Origin: Amylostereum areolatum
Lineage: Eukaryota > Basidiomycota > Agaricomycetes > Russulales > Stereaceae
Length of the DNA: 64,000 nt
NCBI GenBank assembly: GCA_012932865.1
Contig: SAXG01000140.1
Location: forward strand, 1 to 64,000
Reading direction: 5' to 3'
Numbering within the stretch: position 1 is the stretch's first letter; each line of letters starts with the position of its first letter. The notes under the pieces are model-generated. The model had not been told where the DNA came from and searched no databases. It worked only from the letters and a program-made list of their open reading frames with translations. This document shows positions 23,063 through 32,439 of this stretch, piece after piece. Both the position numbers and the translations under genes were made by a program.

Positions 23063-24002
23063 TTACACTGTAAACAAAGAATCAAACGAGCCTGTCTCTG
23101 CCGTGCACTCATCCGGATTCGGCGATCCAATAGCAGTGCTAAGGGCGCGGAGAATGCGGTCCACAGCGGGAACCTGCATCGGAGGAGTCTTAACTCGTAC
23201 TCGACAAGTCGGGCATCGGGGGCCGTAGCGGGTACCCTTTCCGGCTTCGATGGACTTGTAAATGCATGTATAGCAGAAGGCGTGGTGACATCCGGGGATT
23301 CTTCCGATACAAAGGTCAGAGGTCATTTTGTCAGAGAAGTTCGAATCAGACGACGAACATGTAGGGGCATGCCATCACGTTCAAGCATACGGCGCAAGTG
23401 AGTTCGATGTCTCTGTCGGCGCGGATCTGGTGGTAACATGAGTCAGATTCTGCAACGAAGGATTGGAGGTGTTGGATCCACGCACTTGCTCCCACAACAC
23501 CACGATACCGCGGAGACGGGATTCCACCTTGGCGATCTTGTCCCGCACTCGAATGAGTTGGTCGATCCGAGCCTTGACGGCGATGTTATCCTGTTGCGTG
23601 GACGAAGACGGTCAGGGCCGCGCGAGAAGGTGACGCAGCACAGTGAACGCGTACCCGTTCCAGAGCAGACATCCGACGACGGGCACCCGTTGGGGAATAG
23701 CGACTAGATGCGATTATCTTGACCTTGGCTGAGCGTGCAGTGGCGGGCTTGCGTCGGGCAGAGGAGCTGGCGGACAACGCTGGGTCTTCGCCTTGCGCAG
23801 ACGCCGGGGCGGGAGCGTCAGGAAGGGATGACAGCTCGTTTGAGAAATCGAGATCGGATATGGCGGCGCAGAGAGCTTTGAGCATTGTGGCTGGTGGGGT
23901 AAAGCGGAGGTGAGATGTCTGAAAAGACGGTATCCGATTGTGGGAGAGCACCTGCCGATAGATGGGGTAGTTGACCACACGCCGGAAGCCTGAGGTGGCC
24001 AT
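23063..24002 (-). CDS. RING-finger protein (putative E3 ubiquitin ligase) 2
   Basis: Four exons predicted: about 24002-23655 (or starting at MLKALCAAISDL, 23885), 23590-23509, 23450-23360 and 23300-23063; introns are 59-64 bp. The product has a Ser/Pro/Ala-rich N-terminus, a helical segment (RIDQLIRVRDKIAKVESRL), then DIELTCAVCLNVMACPY joined to IIPGCHHAFCYTCIYKSIEA and RCPTCRVRVKTPPMQV. All RING ligands (CAVC, C-H-H-x-x-C-x2-C, CPTC) are present. It is encoded on the same strand and with the same domain order as the RING gene at 19669-20506, from which it probably arose by duplication followed by strong divergence. Exon edges may be off by one base. Confidence 0.75.
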
Positions 24003-24009
24003 GTTTTAA

Positions 24010-24560
24010 GAGTGAGCTGTCGTTCGCAATCCTCGTCGCTCGAGGACTGAATGCACAATGCACATTGAAATTGGCGAATGTAGACTGGTCACTGGTATGT
24101 ACTATGTAGTAGCACTATGAGGCTTTGTTCTTCGCGGCCGGGCGCTGCCGCGGGGGCACGTGCAGGCTTTCAGCCTTCAAGCAATTGATGCGCAGGCCTG
24201 GCCTCGGACTGCAGTCAATTGCAAGAGCTTCAAGCTCCAATTATCTGGCCCAAGCAGTACTGGATCTGATCAATGTCAATTCATGAACTATGAATTGCTT
24301 TATTGAACCCAAAGGTACGTTCACCACTTGGCAGTGGCAGACCCAGAGGGCTGTAGAAACTGGAGTGGCCGCCGCAATACGTGGCCCATTGATCGCCATC
24401 CTCCCGGCATACTTCCATGGTTCGCGACAGTCCTTGATTGTGAAGCCACAATTGGTATCCGACGCGGGGGATAAAGCGGTCCAGGTTGCACCCATTCAAG
24501 ATACCTTATCGGCATAACTCGTGCACCCCATTCCGTCCACGCAGAGCTCATCTAACAGTA
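24010..24560. other. Intergenic, no gene recognised
   Basis: Between the minus-strand RING gene and the plus-strand orphan gene. Short frames on both strands overlap with no motif. Likely a bidirectional promoter region. Confidence 0.4.
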
Positions 24561-24563
24561 CCG

Positions 24564-25219
24564 ATGCCATCTTTACGCCTCCCCGTGCCCGTCTTCGACG
24601 TCAGTTTGCCTTTCATCTCGTCCGTCCCCCGCTGACCTTCGTATTTGCCAAACACTAGACTTTGATCACCGTCCGCGGTCGCTTTTTTCAAGCCCGTGCA
24701 GATGCCCCTACATACGCAGAAATCCCCACAGTCATTCCGAAATCCGAGTCTGCTCTTCTCCCTCGCTTTCCAGGCGTGGAAACCCTCCTTGGAACCCACT
24801 CCACCGTGCACGACTGCTGGGTTACCGTCGGCGACGACAGTGGCAAACGACATCGCTTCCTCGTCTCTTGCACTCTCCGCCCTCAAACTACGATCAACTA
24901 CGCCATCCAGTCACGCTTTCCTGAACTTCCTCCGTGGTCTGGGGAGGTTGTCGTTATGGCTATCGGGACGAAGAATCGGGTGGTGGGTTTGAGAGGGCGC
25001 GCTCAAGTCGCTCTGGCCGATGCTGCCGTGCGGATGTGCGTCTGTTCCCCCTCTTTCCTCACGGCGCATCTCAAATTTGACGCGATTCTAGGTTTCTTTT
25101 ACGCGTGCAGACCGACCTCTCCACCGTGGAAGGCCTCAACTGGCCTCTCGACATCCCAACGGACATATGATCACGATGTGGCTCGCGTCTCTTTCCCCCT
25201 TACGTCGAGCTACGAGTAG
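24564..25219 (+). CDS. Hypothetical protein crossing the edge of inverted-repeat arm B
   Basis: An open frame from about 24662 to the stop at 25217-25219 reads ARADAPTYAEIPTVIPKSES, TVHDCWVTVGDDSGKRHRFL, VSCTLRPQTTINYAIQSRFP and ELPPWSGEVVVMAIGTKNRV. The likely start is the ATG at 24564 (MPSLRLPVPVFDVSLPF), joined by an intron ending in CACTAG near 24657. I do not recognise a named domain. Bases 24784-25219 are repeated in arm C (51085-51520), where the 5' part is missing, so this is the complete copy. There is no visible signal peptide. Confidence 0.5.
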
Positions 25220-25502
25220 ACACAATGGATCCTTTCGTTTGTATCGTTCACGCACGCTCGAGGAGCGACGACCGTAGTAAATGAACTCTGTTTATACCTC
25301 CGACCTAAGATCATGCAAGCGAATGTGGGGTCATGCGTAGATTGAGGCGGGTAGATGAGCATGTGCATAGGAGATGGAGGTAGGTAGATAGGTGCACGAG
25401 GGAACGATGTAGGCAACTCGGATACAGTGTGCATTTCATGACACAGCTCGGCCGTGCCGATGCGAGTCGAAAGCAATGGAGGAAGAAAACAGAAGGGAAG
25501 GG

Positions 25503-25511
25503 TTTAAATAG
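25503..25511 (+). promoter_or_regulatory. TATA-like element before ORF 25538
   Basis: TTTAAATAG about 27 bases before the ATG at 25538. The position is rather close for a promoter with a normal leader, so support is moderate. The same element is present in arm C. Confidence 0.35.
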
Positions 25512-25537
25512 ATAACCCACAAGGCCATCCTCAGTGT

Positions 25538-25930
25538 ATGGCACCTGCATCGAGCCCACCCAGTCACAACGGTATCGTCCCTCTTGTCATCCACGCCATC
25601 CACCATGCCTCCGTAACATCTTCCACGCAGGGCATCTTCCGCCGCCGCCACGGCGGCTACAGCTTGAAGCGCACAGATGGGAACGTGACGAGATCCAGAT
25701 CGGAACAACAGTATAGGAAGCACTTCTATGAGGCCGAAGGCTTTGGCTCCGTGTCGCCTGCCGGATTCTCGAAGATGCGTGACGGCGAGGCCCTCGTGAA
25801 CCGGAAGGGACCAACGGGGCGACCACGTCCACGACGATTTGTACCTGACAAGGGGAACGCGCGCGGAAGTGTCCGCAGAAGTGTCGGATCCAGGATCGAG
25901 GCTACACGACTGTTGGCACCAGAGAAAGAC
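25538..25930 (+). CDS. Basic hypothetical protein in arm B
   Basis: ATG at 25538; the frame reads MAPASSPPSHN, a possible intron (GTATCG...CACGCAG, about 25573-25630), then GIFRRRHGGYSLKRTDGNVT, EQQYRKHFYEAEGFGSVSPA and KMRDGEALVNRKGPTGRPRP. The frame stays open into the downstream repeat only because arm B lacks one base near 25919; arm C keeps that base and its frame ends differently, so the native stop is uncertain. No domain is recognised. A minus-strand frame over the same bases is also open, so strand assignment is not secure. Confidence 0.3.
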
Positions 25931-26013
25931 GGCAAAGAGCAGATACGGCACGTACGTTTGTCCTGTGGGAGTCACGATCCTGCAAGAGGGATGAAATGGC
26001 GACTTGGAAATGC

Positions 26014-26301
26014 TGGCCGAATCGACGAGGGTACAAGCGCAAACGGATGGTCTGCCGGAGCCTGTGGGGATCACCGTGAGGACGAGAGGAGAAAGAAATT
26101 GAAGATAAAGAGGAAAAGAAAGATATTGCACCAGGTCGACGACGGGGGCCAGCACCACTCGACGCACGCCAACACGGAATTCATAAGAAAGCCATGCGAC
26201 GCGCGACCTGCATGCGCGCGGCACACGACCGAGGTCGCATGCCAGCGAGCACACACACTTGAGAGTGGTGGGGCGAGGGCGGGAGCAGGGACGAAAGAAT
26301 G
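26014..26301 (+). repeat. ~300-bp repeat, unit 1 of tandem pair, arm B
   Basis: Direct repeat with 26399-26698, about 397 bases apart start to start. Shares the AGATATTGCACCAGG, GGAATTCATAAGAAAGCC and CACACACACTTGA landmarks. Confidence 0.85.
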
Positions 26302-26398
26302 GTGGCGACGACGTACGAGGACGGCAAGGACGACGAGGTCAAACAGCAGTGGCAGCGGTTTGGGCGACGGCGGCGACGGTCACGGTCCTCGTTTGCGA

Positions 26399-26698
26399 GG
26401 CGAGAATCCTGGCCGAACGTTTGCGCTTGTGCCCCCGACGAGATGGTCGTCCGGAGCCTGTGGGGGTCACCGCGAGGACGAGAGGAGAAGAAGAAGAAAT
26501 TGAAGATAAAGAGGAAAAGAAAGATATTGCACCAGGTCGACGACGGGGGCCAGCACCATTCGACGCACGCCGACACGGAATTCATAAGAAAGCCATGCGA
26601 CGCGCGACCTGCATGCGCGCGGCACACGACCGAGGTCGCATGCCAGCGAGCACACACACTTGAAAGTGGTGGGGCGAGGGCGGGAGCAGGGACGAAAG
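26399..26698 (+). repeat. ~300-bp repeat, unit 2 of tandem pair, arm B
   Basis: Second unit of the pair, corresponding to the only unit present in core A. It begins in a CGAGGCGAGAATCCTGG block and ends GGACGAAAGAAGG. Confidence 0.85.
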
Positions 26699-27053
26699 AA
26701 GGTACTTAGCGACGACCGAGGACAGGAGATTCCCACGCGCCATGCCGGCGGTGGTCTAAACCGGAGATCCCCGCACGCTGGCGCAGGCGCAGGCGCACTG
26801 GCAGTGGCAATCGCTTCTCGTCATCGTCGTCCTCGACCTCGAGCATCGGTCCCACGGCACATCCGACACCGCGAATTGCGGCTTTCGCGACAGCTCCCAG
26901 GCAGAGCACCGCATGCCTGCGCGAGCTCGCCTGCCTTTGCGTTAGCTATTCGTAGTCGGTCGACTCGGTCGCCGTCGTGGTTCCTATCTGGCTCTTCTCC
27001 ACTTTTCCTTCCGCCCCTCGTCATCAGAAAATTGGACGTTTTCCTCTCACCAC

Positions 27054-27343
27054 ATGTCGCATTGTGCGGTCCAGGTTAGTCTTAGTCCAGGGTCTTCCTC
27101 AGCCGCGCTTAGATTCGGACGCCAATGCTCATCATCCCCCAGGTCTTTTCTACGCACGTCAACGACGACGTATCATCTCCTGTCGACCGTTCCGTCGCCT
27201 ATTTCTCTCAAGTTCTGCTCGCTGGGCTGCTGGGCATCGGCGGCGCACGTTCAGTGCTCAAACCACGGGAGAAGAAGTCTGCAGAGGCGGAAAGGCCGAA
27301 GAAGCAACCGCCGCTGTCAATGTCTGCGCGTCCGACGGCCTGA
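27054..27343 (+). CDS. Small protein with one membrane helix, copy B
   Basis: Same structure as copy A: exon 1 27054-27074, intron 27075-27142, exon 2 27143-27343, product 73 residues with the SVAYFSQVLLAGLLGIGGA helix and lysine-rich tail. No break was found, in contrast to the neighbouring HMG gene in this arm. It is not a recognised family and its status as a gene is tentative. Confidence 0.4.
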
Positions 27344-27509
27344 AAAATCGACTCGTGACTGTCCAGGGACGGTGTCGGTGCACAATCGAATGTGACAAGA
27401 ACGACGGCGGGACACTCGGCCGCGCCTCGTGTCCACGAAGTGATTATAGCGAGTGGTAAGTGTCTGAACACGCTGCCGCTCGTCGAGCTCAACAACGCCG
27501 CCGCGGTCG

Positions 27510-27518
27510 TATAAAAAG
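27510..27518 (+). promoter_or_regulatory. TATA box of HMG gene, copy B
   Basis: TATAAAAAG, its 3' end 48 bases before the ATG at 27566; identical in all three cores. Confidence 0.6.
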
Positions 27519-27565
27519 CAGCCCATAATGCCCCCAACTGGCACCCACATTCGCTCAAGAACGAC

Positions 27566-29023
27566 ATGGCCGACCTCTACTATCCCATGGGCCTCTACGA
27601 CCCTCACAACGGTATGCACACTCCCTTATCACACCCACGCCTCAAGGCAGATCCTGATCTCCCCCCCCTTCACAGATCCCCTGCTCACCACGTTCGCGGC
27701 GTGGTCATCCCAACCCTTGCAGTCATCCTGTCCCCCCGCCGGTCTTGGCCGGGACCAGTCCAAATGCGAGACAAGCACCCCGGATTTCTCTATCGATCTC
27801 GTGTCCCCCCCCGGTCTCTTCCGCGCGAGCCCCCCGACACTTGACTCTTCCGTGCTCCCGCCTTGCGCGCCCAGCGACCCTTTCGACACTGACGGCGCTC
27901 GCGCTCGCTCTCTCCCCGGTCCCATACGAACTTCCAAAACCAGGTCTTAGACCACGGCGCCCCTCCCGCCCATGTCCCGCGCCCTTCCAATTCTTTCATC
28001 CTCTTCCGCACAGAACTCTCGTCACGGTATCGAGACACCGTCAACTGCAGCAACCGCGACTTCAGCCGGTTTGCCTCCGGCGTATGGCGCTCGCTGTCGG
28101 ACAAGGCCAAGGGAGCGTACAAGGAACGGGCCAAAGCGGCCAAAGCTGAACACGCTCGAAGACATCCCAACTACCGCTACTCGCCCAAACGACGCTCGAA
28201 GACGGGACAAAAATGCGACGATGCCTCGAAAGATACCTCCGGTGTGCAGGGCCTCCAGCTCGTCGAGCTTGTGACGCGAGAAGTCGAGGTCGCGAACGCG
28301 GGCCAGGGCGGTGACAGCGACGCCTTTCCCTCCGCTCTCACTGTGGAAAATAGTGCTCTACCCGTTAATGCGACAACCCCCTCCTCTTCTTTTTGTTCTT
28401 CGCCCTCTCCGCCCTCTCCGCCCTCTCCGCCCTCTCCACCCTCTCCACCCTCTTTCCTCGCCCCTTCTTCCCCGTCCTGCCCCATATCCCCACCGTCCGT
28501 CTCTTCGCCGCCCGTTCCCCTCTCCCCCTGTGCCGCCGCCGAACCTTCTTCGCCGCCTTCCGAAGTGACTGCCTGCGATTCCCAGTGGGAGGCCTTCATC
28601 GCTGGACTCGCTGGCCAATACCATGACCAACGCGACGCCGCGTGGACGTCCGCTCCCATCCCGCTCTCGCACCAGTCGCCTGGGTCCCCTGCCAACGAGC
28701 TGATCGAGCCGTACGACATCGATTGGGAGAAGGTCATGGCGGAGATCATGGCGGGCCCTCCCGACACATCGTATACTGTCCAGCCGCCGCTTACCGCCAA
28801 TGGCGCGGACGCTCCTCCCCTGCCCGTCGATGCACCCGCCGAGCATCCGTCTTTCCCACTTCTCCCACTCGGAAGCACGGAGCTCGATTCTTCCGACTTT
28901 TGGTCCAGCGCGCTGTACCCCTCAGCCTTAAACGAATCGTTCGACGCCGTCCCGAGAAGCGCGAAAGTCGGCTCTCTCTTTGAAGACTTGTCTTGGACCG
29001 AGTTTCTCGCCCTTTTCGATTGA
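27566..29023 (+). pseudogene. HMG-box gene copy B, frameshifted before the HMG box
   Basis: Exon 1 27566-27611, intron 27612-27675 (donor GTATGC where A and C have GTACGC) and exon 2 27676-29023. The A-run at 27936-27939 has four A where copies A and C have five, shifting the frame and giving a stop at 27948-27950. The predicted product is about 106 residues and lacks the HMG box, which starts around residue 117. Downstream, the original frame is open again (ATG at 28244), but that start lies after the HMG box, so it cannot restore DNA binding. The rest of the coding sequence is still almost identical to A and C, so the loss is recent. A sequencing error in a homopolymer must be excluded. Confidence 0.85.
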
Positions 29024-29629
29024 TTGGGGCCGTTGCCATTGCATATGTCCCTTTTTTTTGGTCGTGCCCCTCTGCTTACTGCCTTCCTCGATATATTCGC
29101 CTCCACACCCCTCTCAAAATTTGTTCTTTTATTCCGACCCAAGCTATGCAAGTGCGTCTCCCCGGTTTCTCTAGAACGCCGCAATGCCGCGATTTGCGTT
29201 TTCTTCGAAGGAAGGACCTAATATTTACCTCTTTTTTACTTCCCCTTTTGATGATCGATTCCAGCGGTATCCTTCTTCTCCCCACCTTTCGTGTCATATT
29301 TCACTCGTTGTGAGGCTATGTTTTCGTACCTCCCGCTTGCGTCGTGCGGCCTGTTTGTTAATACGGTCCTTCTGTCCCCCTATCTCGGTTTCACAGTGCT
29401 CATGCGTGCTCACCTTGCCCACTTACGTCGATCAAGATGGTGTGTACGATGTGGCTTTTTCATTTTCTCACTGTATGTTACACGCGCAGCACGACCATGA
29501 CTGCTAGCTGGAACTTCGGAGTGCTCGCACAGGTCTACCTTCGGAGTCGTGAGTCCTTTATTGGCACTTTCAAGGGTGATACTAGGACCCAATCCCGCTC
29601 CGGAATCTAGAATGACATAGGCCACTTTT

Positions 29630-31010
29630 CAAACCTCAACACATCATTTATAACTTCGCATTGGCAAACAGATTGCAGGTATGAGAGGGATTGGTTCAGA
29701 ATACCGGCAGATACAGTCGAAGATGACAATAAAGAGGTCACAACGAAAATCCGATGCCTACTAGTAGCGGACGGGAAGAAGTCGTAACGTCGCGAGGTCG
29801 TACCGTCTGTGTGAAAAGAACGGGAGACATCCTTACCAACAAGTAACTGCACATGGACAGGGAGAGAGAAAAGACGCGGGAGGGAATTCCTACGTGTTCA
29901 TACAGGCAGGATCGTGACTTGGGCGCAGGGGGATGACTGAGACAGTGGAAAGTATGACTAGAGGAGATGAACCCGTAGACGGCGTGAGGACGTACCAGAC
30001 AACGAACCGGACGGAACAGCAGAGGTCACGCAGCCTCCAGTATGTCGAGGGTGCGCAGTCAGCCGCCGAGGTGAGCGATACTAGAGACGTGTTAGATCGA
30101 GCAGGAGAGATCGAGCTCACCAGGATTTGTAGAGCCCGGCGAGACGGCCAAGATGGGAACGTGAAGCGTTGACGGCCGGGGAAGTTGGAGAAGCAGAGGA
30201 CAGGGATCCTGACGGACCAAACACCAAGGACCCCCCGGTGAAGTCGAAGGAGCCTGACAAGGTATAAGCGAAGAGGATAGAAACCAGGGACACGTGGACT
30301 ACCGGAAGCGAGAGAGGATGGCGCGCCGGGGGAAGGACGACGAAGGGGACGAGATGGCACGAACTCAGGCTTCAGGTCCGACCGAAGGAAAAGGAACCTA
30401 TGACCACAAGGCGTAATAGACAAGTGTACAGAGGAAGGGATCAAACATTTCAAAATGGATACAGAGAGAACAGCGGAGGGGAAGAAGTTATGTGTTACGC
30501 CGAGGTGTGTATAGAGAGCTTCACGAAGGACAGCATACCTAGACGAGCGCGGGGAGAAGAAGTTGAAGAGGAGAGCGATCGCGAGGGTCGCTTGGACCTT
30601 GCTTGAACGGGTAAGAAAAAGTAGGATCCATGGATTGCGCCTCATTAACCCAGATCAAAAGGATTGCCAGAGAGACTAAGCGTATAGAGGTCGGCGGTAG
30701 AGAAGGGGCCAGACAAACTTGAACGAAAGACGGCGGAGTCAAACTTGAAGTATTGAACGGAGACGAATTACCTTTATGTAGGAAGGGGAGGTGTCGCCGA
30801 AGCGTGTGTTTCTTTGAGACCAGGAATAAATCTAAACCATGGCAGATTAGTATCTGTTTGAAGTTGCCCTGATTATATTCGTTACTGGTTAAGTATAAGA
30901 TGTGAAAATTGTATCTAGACAACCCTTGGTTGAGAACGATGTTCGTTCCTTCCCTCCTGTGACCCTGGCCAGCCCGACTTCTGTCGTACACATCACCCCT
31001 CTTCCCCTTG
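29630..31010. other. No gene recognised
   Basis: Unique DNA following arm B. A 251-codon minus frame at 29890-30645 is long but hydrophobic/Arg/Ser-rich without a motif; I treat it as chance or a decayed exon. Confidence 0.35.
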
Positions 31011-31017
31011 TCGCGCT

Positions 31018-32153
31018 GATTATGGCGAGGACCCGTTGTAAGCATCATCCATGATATCGTCATCGTGGTCATCGTAGTATGGGTGTTCTATGGGCTGGAT
31101 TTCATGAACACCGAGATACCTCCCAAGCATCTCGTTGATATCGAAAGCTAGTCGTACCAACTCTGCCAATGGGACTCCAATCTTGTCCTGGACGACTGCC
31201 GCTGCGGTACCCGACGCAAGTTCATGTTTTGCCGCGATCAGAACATGGGAGAAAAGCCCTTTGATATCATTGGCATATTTCTTTTCGGCTTTGGGACGAT
31301 CCCATGTTGTCCATCGCGCATGATGGCGCGTGAGAGAACACCATCTTCTTGCGACAAGGAAAGGTTCTGGAACATAGGTTAGTCTGAGGCCAATGATTTT
31401 TTAAGAACTTGGTACCGTTATCCCGCAAGGCATCATACACACTCAGGAGAAGTTGCTCGTCGCTCGAGCTACCAAACACCACCGCATGAGGATACGACGC
31501 ATCCGAGAGGACATGCATGCTTGAAGCGCAATTTGTATAGCAAGGACGACGGAAACCCCTTGATTCGTTAGGAGTTTCGACAACCCTCGACCCACGCGAC
31601 TGCTGAGCACCACCAACGAGTTTGCCACGATGTTTTCGTCGGCAGGGAGGATGTTTTTACCATCGTAAATGGCAGAGAGGGCCGTGGATATTTGCCTTAT
31701 CCCATAGTTGAGGGCGCTGACCTGTTGTATCACGTCCACGTCCGTTATCTTCCCATCGACAGGGAAGAAATCTTGAAGAGCAGTTAACTCGATCGTTCGG
31801 GTTTGGAGAAGAGACTCCAGCTCTTGAATCTTGCGTTCCTTCTCAGCGGTGCGCGCTTTCTCTTCGTCAAGTAAACTTGTTTGAGCAAGGAGTAGCTGTC
31901 TCAACAACGCGGCTCCGTGTCTTATCGCCGCCATTTCCTTGGATTCACTCGTACTTTGTTCGTGAGCTACTACAGAATCGTCCTTGAGACGAATTACATC
32001 AGTCTCTACGGTTATGGAAGAGTAGGAAGACAGTACGCACTTGGAGCCCACGACTTGATCCACCGACGACTGACGTGATTGGCGTATTGATGTTTGCATC
32101 TTCTTTGTGAGACGACATTGTAGGGTCTGTATAAAATATAGAAGAAGTCCCAT
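31018..32153 (-). CDS. Coiled-coil hypothetical protein, Agaricomycete-type
   Basis: ATG at 32153, or 32099 (MQTSIRQSRQSSVDQVVGSK). The N-terminal half contains a long coiled-coil (EKARTAEKERKIQELESLLQ), followed by VIQQVSALNYGIRQISTALS and then VVLAIQIALQACM. After an intron near 31500 it reads SSSDEQLLLSVYDALRDNG, and after another (about 31370-31420) LVARRWCSLTRHHARWTTWD, then VIAAKHELASGTAAAVVQDK and LVRLAFDINEMLGRYLGVHE. I recall this order of blocks ('ALN..I.Q.A', 'IALQA', 'RW..LTR.H') from a common Agaricomycete family of unknown function. The frame appears intact. It lies just outside the DUF6589 element. Confidence 0.6.
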
Positions 32154-32249
32154 GAGCCTTGAAGCTTGCGCTTGGAGCTTGAGGGTGGCATCAGAGGCTG
32201 ACTTGCCTTTCCTGACAGTAGTCCCGGCGAATTCTGAGAACTGTTGTAG

Positions 32250-32348
32250 GTTCGGATCAAACCCCTCGACGTGAACAGACTCAGAGGGGTTTGATGCAAA
32301 GTAGGGGTTTTGCCGGGGTCAGGGGGGTGCCGATAAGCTACAAATTTC
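32250..32348 (+). repeat. Left terminal inverted repeat of the DUF6589 element
   Basis: It contains the outer TCGGATCAA block, a 12-bp perfect hairpin (ATCAAACCCCTC/GAGGGGTTTGAT), the 17-base core and the G-run block. It pairs with 35172-35275. Confidence 0.7.
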
Positions 32349-32439
32349 ATTACTCCATATCGTAGCTCATTAGACTCACGGTCGTAACCTCGAATGTAAC
32401 TCAAAATGAAGCCCGTTCTAAGTTGTCGCATTGACATCA

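Larger units (their letters stand above)
24784..29623 (+). repeat. Arm B of a 4.84-kb inverted repeat
   Basis: Reverse complement of 46681-51520, close to identity over 4840 bases, with sharp edges at CCTCCTTGG (24784) and CATAGGCC (29623). It contains the 3' half of the orphan gene, the ORF at 25538, two ~300-bp repeat units, the small one-helix gene and the frameshifted HMG gene. Differences noted by eye: one A missing at 27936-27939, one base missing near 25919, one extra base near 26299, and substitutions at 26775, 27615, 27839 and 28723. Confidence 0.95.

Noticed and set aside
29890..30645. 251-codon minus-strand ORF
   Set aside because: Biased Arg/Ser/Leu composition, no domain, no splice context, and dense stops in neighbouring frames typical of chance open frames in this base composition.
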